Origin: Syntrophaceae bacterium
GTDB taxonomy: Bacteria > Desulfobacterota > BSN033 > UBA1163
Reading direction: 5' to 3'
Assembly: GCA_013388635.1 (NCBI GenBank)
Contig: JACAEX010000043.1
Location: 62,001 to 126,000, forward strand
Length of the DNA: 64,000 nucleotides
A model generated the notes under the pieces. It saw only the letters and a list, made by a program, of their open reading frames with translations, was not told the DNA's origin and ran no database searches. The stretch's first letter is position 1. Each line of letters starts with the position of its first letter. Shown here piece by piece: positions 39,357 to 48,235 of the stretch. Position numbers and translations under genes: made by a program.

Positions 39357-40469
39357 ATGAAAAGAGATCCGATACGAATTGCTGTCGTAGGCGTTGGAAA
39401 TTGTGCCAGTGCCCTCATCCAAGGGATTGAATTTTACAGGGAGAAAGGTTTGAAGGATCCAAATTTTGAGGCCCTAGGCTTGATGCACCTCGATATCGGA
39501 GGTTACAAGCCCTGGGATATTGAAGTGGGAGCGGCTTTCGATGTCGATCGCAGAAAGGTGGGAAAACCTCTTAAAGAGGCCATCTTCGCCAAGCCCAACT
39601 GCACCAAAATCCTCTACCCCAACCTGAACGACTCAGGGGTGATCGTCTCCATGGGCCATGTTCTGGATGGGGTTTCCGAACATATGAAGGACTACCCTGA
39701 GGAGAGGACCTTCGTCCTGGCGAATGAAAAACCTTGCAATGTGGAAAAGGTGCTCAGAGATTCCGGGATAGACATCCTTCTCAACTATCTTCCCGTGGGA
39801 TCTGATCGGGCAGCAGCCTTCTATGCAGAGGCCTGCCTCAACGCAGGGGTGAGTCTGATCAATTGTATGCCGAGCTTCATCGTCTCCGACCCTCGGTGGG
39901 CGAAACGGTTTGAAGAAAAGGGCATTCCAGCTGTGGGGGACGACGTCAAGTCCCAGATGGGTGCGACCATCATCCATCGAGCCCTGGTCAAACTCTTTGA
40001 GGACCGCGGGGTGCGATTGGACCGAACCTACCAGATCAATACAGGAGGGAACACCGACTTCCTCAATATGCTGAACCGGGATCGATTGAAGAGCAAACGG
40101 ATCTCAAAAACAGAGGCGATCCAATCGCAACTCGGCATCCCTCTGGAACCGGAGAATATCCACATCGGTCCTTCAGACTATGTCCCCTGGCAGAATGATA
40201 ATAAGGTCTGCTTTCTCCGTATGGAAGGAAGGGGATTTGGAGAGGTTCCGCTCAACCTGGAGCTGAGACTCTCTGTCGAGGACTCACCCAATAGCGGCGG
40301 CATGACCATTGATGCGATCCGGTGCTGTCAGATTGCGCGTGAACGAGAGATCGGCGGTCCTCTCACCTCCATCTCTGCCTATGCCATGAAACACCCCCTC
40401 GTCCAAATTCCGGACGAGCAGGCCAAACTGATGGTGGAGGAGTTCATTGCAGGGAAGAGGGAACGGTGA
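39357..40469 (+). CDS. myo-inositol-1-phosphate synthase family protein
   Basis: IRIAVVGVGNCASALIQGIEFYRE; NTGGNTDFLNMLNRDRLKSKRISKTEAIQSQLG; DYVPWQNDNKVCFLRMEGRGFGEVPLNLELRLSVEDSPNSGG. Confidence 0.92.
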   Translation: MKRDPIRIAVVGVGNCASALIQGIEFYREKGLKDPNFEALGLMHLDIGGYKPWDIEVGAAFDVDRRKVGKPLKEAIFAKPNCTKILYPNLNDSGVIVSMGHVLDGVSEHMKDYPEERTFVLANEKPCNVEKVLRDSGIDILLNYLPVGSDRAAAFYAEACLNAGVSLINCMPSFIVSDPRWAKRFEEKGIPAVGDDVKSQMGATIIHRALVKLFEDRGVRLDRTYQINTGGNTDFLNMLNRDRLKSKRISKTEAIQSQLGIPLEPENIHIGPSDYVPWQNDNKVCFLRMEGRGFGEVPLNLELRLSVEDSPNSGGMTIDAIRCCQIAREREIGGPLTSISAYAMKHPLVQIPDEQAKLMVEEFIAGKRER

Positions 40470-40474
40470 GGAAA

Positions 40475-40535
40475 GTTTGGAGTTAAGAGTTTTGAGTTTT
40501 GAATTTTGAGTTTTGAATTTTGAATTGGTATCGTT
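40475..40535. repeat. AT-rich direct-repeat intergenic element (GAGTTTTGAATTTT)n
   Basis: GAGTTTTGAGTTTTGAATTTTGAGTTTTGAATTTTGAATTGG right after the stop at 40469. Confidence 0.6.
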
Positions 40536-40542
40536 AAGATGT

Positions 40543-41535
40543 TCATTCCAGAAAAGAAGCAACTGCAGATTTATCTCCTGAGGCTTTAACCCTCCTAAAG
40601 AATTCGATGACCCTCCTGAGATCCTTTCCTTGACTTTCATAGAGGGTCTCAAACTTCTCGAGGCGGTGGACGTATCGCCGATAGGCCAGCAGCACGGCAT
40701 TATTGAGATCCATCCTGTCAAAGTCTTTGTAACAGTCCGTTTTCAATCGAACCTTTATCTCTTTAAAATCCTCTTTGATCGATCGAAATATCTCTTCCCT
40801 CCCTCTTAATTTTTCTTCTCTTGGGATCTCTTTCGCATAATAGGTGGATAGCCGTTGACAGGCCTGATCGATCCATCTGGAGAAGAAAAGGTCGTCCTCC
40901 TGGATCCGTATGGCCTCGGCCACCTCCTTCGATCCTGGCCCAAATTTCTCGATCAGAAATTCGATCGCCCCTCGATTCCCGATGAAGGTGGCCAGCTGCT
41001 CATTGAAATCGGTCTGGCCTTTGAAATAGATCGTGGAATGGGTCATCTCATGAAGGATCAGATTGGTTAGGATTACCCGATCCCATTCCATCATCGAGGA
41101 GAAAATAGGATCTTTCAACCATCCGAGTGTGCTGTAAGCCCCGGCCTGCTGGATGAACGTATCCAATCCATTTCTTTCAAGAAAGTCCTTCTCCCGTAAA
41201 ACCCCCCGCCGGGTGAAAAAACCTTTGTAATCGACCCTGCCGATGAAGGGAAAACTCCAGCTGTAAGGTTGGAGACGATCTTTCTCAGAAGCCGTGATCA
41301 CATGGAGAACCGGACCTTTGACCTCGAAAAATCTTGAATAACTCTTCGTCCTTCTCAGACCTAGCCTCTCCTCACCAAACCTCTTCACCTCCTGGATGAA
41401 ACGGATCTGATCCTTCCACTCGACGCTTACGCTCTCATCATCCAACACCTCCTCGACGGGAACGCTGTGAAACGTGATAAAGGATTGATGCCATCCCATT
41501 TTCGACAGGTAGAGGAGATTTCCACACCCGCTCAA
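40543..41535 (-). CDS. Predicted aminopeptidase (pfam10023-like), probable lipoprotein; true start likely upstream of 41535
   Basis: HEMTHSTIYFKGQTDFNEQLATFIGNRGA. The frame continues upstream as LGSLASLISLAFLLIPLSGC, a lipobox. Confidence 0.82.
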   Translation of the reverse strand: MSGCGNLLYLSKMGWHQSFITFHSVPVEEVLDDESVSVEWKDQIRFIQEVKRFGEERLGLRRTKSYSRFFEVKGPVLHVITASEKDRLQPYSWSFPFIGRVDYKGFFTRRGVLREKDFLERNGLDTFIQQAGAYSTLGWLKDPIFSSMMEWDRVILTNLILHEMTHSTIYFKGQTDFNEQLATFIGNRGAIEFLIEKFGPGSKEVAEAIRIQEDDLFFSRWIDQACQRLSTYYAKEIPREEKLRGREEIFRSIKEDFKEIKVRLKTDCYKDFDRMDLNNAVLLAYRRYVHRLEKFETLYESQGKDLRRVIEFFRRVKASGDKSAVASFLE

Positions 41536-41603
41536 AGGGATGAGAAGAAAGGCGAGCGATATGAGGGATGCTAAAGAACCCAGCTTAGAGTGAATAGCCG
41601 AAC

Positions 41604-43550
41604 CTACTCCTCTTTCCTCAATTTCTGTAAGATGATTACGGCGGCCATCAGCCCAAACCCAACCGCGTCATAGGAAGGGATCGGGTAGACCAGCAGAAGT
41701 CCTGCCGCAATGAGCATGATCCGTTCATAGATCGTGGTCTTCCTTAAAAACCAGTTTTCGACTCCGCCAGCCAGAGCCAGGATCCCGACAAAAGCCGTGA
41801 CCGTTGTCCAGATGACATCGATCACCGGCCCTTTGAGCAGAATGCCAACCCCTTTGGGATCGAGAGTGAACATGAAAGGCACGATGAAGGCGGGCAGAGT
41901 ATACTTCCATGCATACATCGTCGTCTTGTACGGATTCCCCTTGGTCAAGGCAGCCGCCGCGAAGCATGAGAGGGCTGTTGGTGGAGAGACCTCCGAAAGA
42001 ATCGCATAGTAGAATATAAACATATGAGCAGCGAAGTTAGGGATTCCCAGATGGATCAATGCCGGTGCCGCGATCACCGCAGAAATGATGTAAGAGGCGG
42101 TAACCGGAACAGCCAGACCAATCACCCAAACAATGAGCGCCGTATAAACTGCTGTTAGGAAAACGCTCCCCCCGGCATAAGCAATAATGATCGAACTGAA
42201 TTTTAATCCCAGACCTGTCAGGGTCACCACACCGACGATGATCCCCGCGGCTGCGCAGGTGGTGGCAACCGTTAGAACCCCGATCGAACCTCCTCTCAAC
42301 GCTTGAATCAATTTCTTCGGACCAAGGGCTGTATCTTTTCGGATGAAACTCACTGCAAAGGTGATCACCGTTGCCCAGAAGACCGCCATGATGGGCGTAA
42401 AGCCGATGATCATGATGACCACAATCGCAATAAGGGAGATGAAATGGAATCCGTAGAGATACGTAAGCTGACCCAGACTATAGGTTTTATCAAAGGCTAT
42501 CTCCTTGACCCCGAATTTCTTGGCATCCAGTTCCACCATCAAAAAGATGGACCAATAATAGAGGCAGGTCGGAATGGAGGCCATGATGATCACATCTAAG
42601 TAGGAGATCTTTAAGAATTCAGCGATGAGAAAGGCCGCTGCTCCTAAGACAGGAGGGGAGAGAATCGCCCCTATACCCCCTGCAGAGAGAAGCCCCCCTG
42701 CAGCATCCCTGCTATACCCTGCCTTGGCGAGCATGGGATAGGCCACCGATCCCAATGTAACAGTCGTAGCCACACCACTTCCGGAAGGGCCTCCGAGGAG
42801 AAAAGAGGCCAGCGTCACAGTCCGGCCCGCACCGGTCGGCTTCCCTCCCATCGCTGCAAAAGAGAAGTCAATGAAGAATTTTCCAGCGCCTGAAAATTCT
42901 AAAAAGGCCCCCCAAATGGTGAAGAGAATAATGAATGTGGAGGAGACATCGATCGGGACTCCGAAGATCCCTTCGAGGGTCATATACATATGGCCTACAA
43001 TGCGATCGATATCATATCCTCGATGGGTCCAGGGAGCCGGAAGCTGCGGCCCGACAAGGGCATAAACGAGAAACGCTATGACGATTACAAGCATGATCCA
43101 TCCCGTCGTCCTGCGCGTTGCTTCTAAAATAAGAAGAATCAGAATCACCCCAAAAAAGATATCCCAGGAATTTGGAACAACGGAACGGTAGATAAAATCT
43201 TCAAAGTCGATCAACATATAGCCAATCGTGGCGATTCCGAGAAGGGCGAGAAGAAAATCATACCAGATGATCCGATTCCTAAATCGCTTCAAGGAAGGGA
43301 AGACGAGAAAGGAGAGAAAGAGAACGAACATCACATGGATTCCCCTTAAGATCTGGGTCATAATAATGCCGATGGCTGCATAGAGGTGGATCAGTGACAT
43401 GGCGACCGCTACGACTGTGATAAACAAGTCCATCTTCCCCGTGAGGCGACGAGAAGAGCCTTCCTCTTCCTCGATATACTTCTCAGCCTCTTTCAGGGCC
43501 TCTTCCGTAATGACCGGTTCCTGATTATCTCGTCTCTTTTCCTCTTCCAT
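41604..43550 (-). CDS. TRAP transporter permease, 4TM/12TM fused
   Basis: LLGGPSGSGVATTVTLGSVAYPMLAKAGYSRDAAGGLLSAGGIGAILSPPVLGAAAFLIAEFL; multi-TM. Confidence 0.95.
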   Translation of the reverse strand: MEEEKRRDNQEPVITEEALKEAEKYIEEEEGSSRRLTGKMDLFITVVAVAMSLIHLYAAIGIIMTQILRGIHVMFVLFLSFLVFPSLKRFRNRIIWYDFLLALLGIATIGYMLIDFEDFIYRSVVPNSWDIFFGVILILLILEATRRTTGWIMLVIVIAFLVYALVGPQLPAPWTHRGYDIDRIVGHMYMTLEGIFGVPIDVSSTFIILFTIWGAFLEFSGAGKFFIDFSFAAMGGKPTGAGRTVTLASFLLGGPSGSGVATTVTLGSVAYPMLAKAGYSRDAAGGLLSAGGIGAILSPPVLGAAAFLIAEFLKISYLDVIIMASIPTCLYYWSIFLMVELDAKKFGVKEIAFDKTYSLGQLTYLYGFHFISLIAIVVIMIIGFTPIMAVFWATVITFAVSFIRKDTALGPKKLIQALRGGSIGVLTVATTCAAAGIIVGVVTLTGLGLKFSSIIIAYAGGSVFLTAVYTALIVWVIGLAVPVTASYIISAVIAAPALIHLGIPNFAAHMFIFYYAILSEVSPPTALSCFAAAALTKGNPYKTTMYAWKYTLPAFIVPFMFTLDPKGVGILLKGPVIDVIWTTVTAFVGILALAGGVENWFLRKTTIYERIMLIAAGLLLVYPIPSYDAVGFGLMAAVIILQKLRKEE

Positions 43551-44040
43551 GAATCTCCCGTGACCGGAACTGATCGAGAAGGTATTTTCCCAATGTGACC
43601 GATTCCACTCTTAACCGGATCCGATCCCCCTTCTCTCCGATCTCGCTCAAATAGATCTTCTCATCTCGAACGATCAATCCCTGCCCCTCGCCCATCCCCC
43701 TCCGAATGATGAAGAGGGCCCCCAGTCTCCGATTCAACGGATGGAATTCTCCCCCGTCCTCGAACCCGTAGTATTCCATGACAGCAGAACTTTTCGTTCT
43801 GACCCATTTCAGGACAATAGCCCCTTGTTCTACCTCAAATTCTTCGATGACGGGTTCCAGATAAATCGAGTGAATATAGAAGATAGAAAATTTCTCCGAA
43901 GGATGGAGACGGATCGCCATTGCTCTTGGATGATCCATATTCTCCAGGCGGAGAATCACGATCTTCTTTAAAAACAAAACCCCTCCTGCGATGATCGATA
44001 TGACAATTAATGCCAGAAGGGGCCAGGCTTTTCGTTTCAA
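43525..44040 (-). CDS. DUF1850 domain-containing protein
   Basis: FSIFYIHSIYLEPVIEEFEVEQGAIVLKWVRTKSSAVMEYYGFE; position between TAXI and TRAP genes. Confidence 0.8.
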   Translation of the reverse strand: MKRKAWPLLALIVISIIAGGVLFLKKIVILRLENMDHPRAMAIRLHPSEKFSIFYIHSIYLEPVIEEFEVEQGAIVLKWVRTKSSAVMEYYGFEDGGEFHPLNRRLGALFIIRRGMGEGQGLIVRDEKIYLSEIGEKGDRIRLRVESVTLGKYLLDQFRSREIHGRGKETR

Positions 44041-45000
44041 TTATTTAAGTTTCAGTCCTTTCTCTCCAAGGTACCGAATTACTCCCGGATGGAATGGAAA
44101 AGGAGACCCTCCGACCTGACGCTCCAGTGACAACCATCTTGCTTCTCGATGGACGTTGGTCAGGTCTAATTTATAGCCAAAGAGCGTCTTTATAATGTCA
44201 TAGGCCACATCGCCTTTCATCTTCTCATGGCAGACAAGGAGATTCCATACTACGGCAATCGGGACATCCACAGTCTGGCCGGGATAGCTTTTGGCTGGAA
44301 TGATCCCTTTCACATAAATAGGTCCATACTTCTCCCTCATCTTAGGAATCGCATCCTCGTGACCGATCAGTTTTATCTTGATTCCCGGAGTTGCGGCCAA
44401 ATCGGTCACCGAGGCGGTTGGGATCCCTCCATCCCAGAAGTAAGCATCGATCTTTCTATCCTTTAATGCACCAGCTGATTCAGAGGCACCCAATCTATCT
44501 CTCTTCATATCCTTATCCGGGTCCAATCCGTAAGCCTCTAAAACCCTCAGGGCCTTCACCTCAGTTCCACTGCCAGGGGAACCTGTCGAAACCCTTCTGC
44601 CTTTCAGATCGCTCACGTTCTCAATACCAGTCCCCTCTAATGTTACAATATGCATGTTATTTGGATAAAGGACTGCTATAGCTCTCAGAGGAATCTTAGC
44701 CTTAAATTTTCCCTTTCCCTGATAGGCATCCCACCCCACGTCTGCCATGATCAGGGCTAAGTCAGCTTTTCCCGCACCGACCAGGAGGCAGTTGTCCACA
44801 GAAGCAGACGTCACTTCTGCGGTGGCTTCAACGTAGGGGATGTACTTAGACAATATATTGGCCATTCCTCCACCCAGTGGATAATACACGCCTCCTGTAC
44901 CCCCGGTAGCGATGGATAACCGAACCGACTTCTGCGCATATGCGAAGGAAAAAGAGAAAACCAAAACCAGGATGGTTCCAAGGATCAATACCCGTCGCAT
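44041..45000 (-). CDS. TAXI family TRAP transporter solute-binding protein
   Basis: VRLSIATGGTGGVYYPLGGGMANILSKY; KGRRVSTGSPGSGTEVKALRVLEAYGL. Confidence 0.95.
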   Translation of the reverse strand: MRRVLILGTILVLVFSFSFAYAQKSVRLSIATGGTGGVYYPLGGGMANILSKYIPYVEATAEVTSASVDNCLLVGAGKADLALIMADVGWDAYQGKGKFKAKIPLRAIAVLYPNNMHIVTLEGTGIENVSDLKGRRVSTGSPGSGTEVKALRVLEAYGLDPDKDMKRDRLGASESAGALKDRKIDAYFWDGGIPTASVTDLAATPGIKIKLIGHEDAIPKMREKYGPIYVKGIIPAKSYPGQTVDVPIAVVWNLLVCHEKMKGDVAYDIIKTLFGYKLDLTNVHREARWLSLERQVGGSPFPFHPGVIRYLGEKGLKLK

Positions 45001-45206
45001 AACAAGACCTCCTTTCCAGAATTTTAGTTATGCTTTTATATCAAGAATCGGTCATCGTTGTCAATAAAAAGTTTCCACTTGAAGCATTCATCTCCTTGAT
45101 CAATCACGAGGCTTTCTACGGGGGGTAAAGGAAATCGGGTGGGCATATACTTCATTGCAGATTTCAAATCGAAGATCCCTAATTGACCACTGGTCATTGA
45201 TGCTTG

Positions 45207-46826
45207 CTACCCGTCATCTACCGATTTCACGGGTCGATGCGTGATTTGCAGTTCCTCCTTACTCAAACGGTAGCATGTGTTCTTCATCCAGTTCTGGTCA
45301 TCCTGATCTGGGAAGTCCTTACGATAAAAGGAACCGCGGCTCTCTTCTCGAAGCAGACTTCCCTTCAAGATGGCCTTAAGAAGAAGAGCAATATTCTCCA
45401 AATCTCTCTTTGCGAAAAGGTCTCTCGGTGTGGCAGGGTAAACCTTTTCGATTCTCTTCTCGACAGAAGTTAAGCAGTCCAATCCCTCCTTTAATAGACT
45501 CCCCTCCCGGGCAGGTCCGGCATACTTCCATGCCAGATTTCTCAGCTCCTTGAAGAGGTCTTTCGGATGATCGAAGGTGCCCTTCCTTCTCCTGAGGTAG
45601 GCCTTTGCCTTCCTCTCGCACTTCCTTTTTAAACGTTCAGAAAGATCTGGCCGTATCCCCTCTCTGCCTTTGATGCGAGCATACTCGGCTGCTGACCGGC
45701 CTGCAATCGCTCCAAAAACTGCGGCCTCGGTCAATGCATTCCCTCCGAGGCGATTGGCGCCATGGACCCCCCAGGCCACTTCACCCGCGGCAAAAAGACC
45801 GGGAAGAGCCGTCTTTCCTCCCTCGTCGGTTTCAACCCCTCCCATGAAGAAATGAACGGCTGGAGAGATCAGGAAGGGCCGCTCTCGAAAAGGGAATTTG
45901 GACTTCTTTAAGAAATTGAGGGGGTATCGGTTCCATCGCTCCTCTGGAACCTGTCTGAAGTCAAAATAGACATCTCCACCACGAGAAGCCTCGTAAAGGG
46001 CAATGGAAACACGGTCTCGCTCGGCGATGATGGCCCGATTGAAATCTCCTCGAATGCCCAGTCTCTCTGCGAGGTCCTCTCCCCTATCATTCAATAATCG
46101 GGCTTCTTCCGGATAAGGGGGCAACAGAATGAAGGTGGAGAGCCTCGGCTCTGCGAGAACGAAGGGATAGAACTGAACAAACTCCAGGTCAAAAAGGGGA
46201 AGACCTGCCCGGAGGGCCAAGGCATATCCATCTCCGAGGATGCTCTTCTGGTTGTCATTCCGCTGATAGATCGCCCCTGCCCCTCCGGTAGCGAGGACGA
46301 CAGACTTCGCCTCAATCCAATAGGGCCTCCCGTCTCGAAAGAATCCGAACGCCCCTCGAACCTCTCCCTCCTCAACGATCAGATCGAAAACGATTGCCCC
46401 GGGAAGGAGTGTGACAGTGCTTCTCTTCAACCTTTCTGCCAAAGCCCTGACCAGAAGGACGCCGGGCAGTTGAGAGGAGCCCTCAGGCCGGGCAAGGAGA
46501 TACCCGATCCCCCTCTCGACCATCGGGACTCCATAGGCCTCCAACCTCTTCATGGCCTCAGTCCCGTTTTCGACCAGAGCCCTTACCACTTTTACATGGT
46601 TCAGGCCCTTCCCGGATTCCAGCGTGGCACGGAGATGTTCCTCTCTTGAAAAACGGGAGTTGGCTGCGGTGAAGGCACCGTTGGCCATGGAGGTATTGGT
46701 CCCCATTCCAATGCTGAACTTGCCCACGATGAGGACTTTTTGGGCTGACCGCTCCGCCTCTAAGGCAGAGACAATCCCTGCGAGGCCACTGCCGATCACA
46801 AGGATGTCAGTAGAGAGTTCTTCCAT
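45207..46826 (-). CDS. FAD-binding fumarate reductase/succinate dehydrogenase flavoprotein-like
   Basis: DILVIGSGLAGIVSALEAERSAQKVLIVGK; SVVLATGGAGAIYQRNDNQKSILGDGYALALRAGLPLFDLEFVQFYP; GLFAAGEVAWGVHGANRLGGNALTEAAVFGAIAG. Start trimmed from 46916. Confidence 0.92.
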   Translation of the reverse strand: MEELSTDILVIGSGLAGIVSALEAERSAQKVLIVGKFSIGMGTNTSMANGAFTAANSRFSREEHLRATLESGKGLNHVKVVRALVENGTEAMKRLEAYGVPMVERGIGYLLARPEGSSQLPGVLLVRALAERLKRSTVTLLPGAIVFDLIVEEGEVRGAFGFFRDGRPYWIEAKSVVLATGGAGAIYQRNDNQKSILGDGYALALRAGLPLFDLEFVQFYPFVLAEPRLSTFILLPPYPEEARLLNDRGEDLAERLGIRGDFNRAIIAERDRVSIALYEASRGGDVYFDFRQVPEERWNRYPLNFLKKSKFPFRERPFLISPAVHFFMGGVETDEGGKTALPGLFAAGEVAWGVHGANRLGGNALTEAAVFGAIAGRSAAEYARIKGREGIRPDLSERLKRKCERKAKAYLRRRKGTFDHPKDLFKELRNLAWKYAGPAREGSLLKEGLDCLTSVEKRIEKVYPATPRDLFAKRDLENIALLLKAILKGSLLREESRGSFYRKDFPDQDDQNWMKNTCYRLSKEELQITHRPVKSVDDG

Positions 46827-47003
46827 AGAACGGTGATCTCCTTTTGCCAAATCCCTTCCTCCGCTGGAGGGACTTCGCACAGAAAGGTCAACCTCGCCAT
46901 AAGTCCCGATCTCCAATAACGACCTAATAGGGCGCTAACGGAATTTAGAGATCGGGTATGATTTGATTATTGGTGCGCGGTGATGGGCTCTTTGGAGAAC
47001 GAA

Positions 47004-47177
47004 CTAAGCGCGCTTTTGGGGCCTCATCTGTTTTTCGCAGCAGATGATGTCACAAGCGTCAATGCAGCCGCAAACCTCATCCACCCTTACCGCCAGACCG
47101 CAGACGCTGCATTTGTAAACATCGCCCTTCTTCACACCCTTCTTTGAAACCTTCTTCACTGCTTTCTTCTGAGCCAT
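47004..47177 (-). CDS. Desulforedoxin-like small metalloprotein (57 aa)
   Basis: Translated by hand: MAQKKAVKKVSKKGVKKGDVYKCSVCGLAVRVDEVCGCIDACDIICCEKQMRPQKRA; DVYKCxxCG...CC is desulforedoxin-like. Good SD upstream. Absent from the ORF track. Confidence 0.75.
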   Translation of the reverse strand: MAQKKAVKKVSKKGVKKGDVYKCSVCGLAVRVDEVCGCIDACDIICCEKQMRPQKRA

Positions 47178-47288
47178 GATTTCCTCCTTTTGTTAAAGAT
47201 CGTAAAGCGCATAGGGCGTAGCGCTAAGCGCAAAAGCCGTTAAGGTAAAGCAGGAGCGTCTTACCTTCCTGCAATCGACTGCGTAGAG

Positions 47289-48059
47289 TTAACCCTCCTT
47301 CACTTCTTCCAATTCGAATCTGACATTTCCGACCGGAAGCTCCAATTCCATTAAGATAGGGATCTTTTTCCCATCCATCGTATACCAGATCCGAATCCTT
47401 CCTTCCTTTTCACCGAAGGTGGAGAATGAGGTCACCGACTCCAGGCAAACGCTCTCCACCTCTCCATAGACCTGCGATCTTATCTTCTCTCTCTTCGAAT
47501 GAAAAACCATCTGTCTGAAGCGGATCCCGTCGTAGAGCGAAACCCGAATCTCCTCTTCGGGACGGAGTTCTTCTTTTAAATAATATCGGGCGAAGACCGA
47601 GAGGGGATCGTAGGTCTCAGCCGGAAGGGAGATCTCGTGTTTTTCCTCTCCTCCTCCCTCCACAATCACCTTCTGATGCGAGAGATCGAAGCTGAGCGTC
47701 TGAGTGTACTGCTTCCTGTGGAATAGGAGCCCTCCCTGGTCAATGGTCTTCAGGTATCGAACCGGGAAACAGGTCTCCGCATCAATGATCGAAGCAAACC
47801 GGTTCTTCATCCGGAAGAAAAGGCCCAGCGAACCAAGTGACTCCACACTTACCCGGATCTGCGAGAGGGACCTTCCTTGCTCCGCTGTTCCATTCCCAAT
47901 CCTTATGCTCGCCTTCAGGATAGGAATGCCCAGTTTCTTTGCCGTATAAAAAAAGCATCTCTCTGATTTCGGTCCGGAATTTTGGGCCTGCCCATCACCA
48001 TAGGCGATGCTTCCCAACAACAAAATGATCCCAAAAAGAAGATAAATCCTGCCTCTCAA
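47289..48059 (-). CDS. DUF3108 domain-containing exported protein
   Basis: Signal peptide; FFYTAKKLGIPILKASIRIGNG; CFPVRYLKTIDQGGLLFHRKQYTQTLSFD; YDPLSVFARYYLK. Confidence 0.75.
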   Translation of the reverse strand: MRGRIYLLFGIILLLGSIAYGDGQAQNSGPKSERCFFYTAKKLGIPILKASIRIGNGTAEQGRSLSQIRVSVESLGSLGLFFRMKNRFASIIDAETCFPVRYLKTIDQGGLLFHRKQYTQTLSFDLSHQKVIVEGGGEEKHEISLPAETYDPLSVFARYYLKEELRPEEEIRVSLYDGIRFRQMVFHSKREKIRSQVYGEVESVCLESVTSFSTFGEKEGRIRIWYTMDGKKIPILMELELPVGNVRFELEEVKEG

Positions 48060-48074
48060 TTCTGGCCTCCCCTT

Positions 48075-48205
48075 ATTTAAATAACCAAATCCAAATCACC
48101 AAATAATAACCAATGCCCACTTTCCAAGATCCAAATTCTTGGTCATTGGAGCTTACCTGGTTATCCGTTATTGGTCATTGGTGATTCTCCTACCTAAATA
48201 TCCGA
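48075..48205. repeat. AT-rich imperfect inverted-repeat element (GGTCATTGGT.. / ..ACCAATGACC family)
   Basis: AACCAAATCCAAATCACCAAATAATAACCAATG ... TTGGTCATTGGAGC...GTTATTGGTCATTGGTGATTC. Confidence 0.65.
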
Positions 48206-48235
48206 CGTCTATGGTCTTACTGTCTGAATCACATT

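Noticed and set aside
40284-40721. 145-aa - strand ORF with NSKFKTQNSKLKTLNSKL
   Set aside because: Its repetitive section is a translation of the intergenic direct repeat; the rest overlaps real genes.
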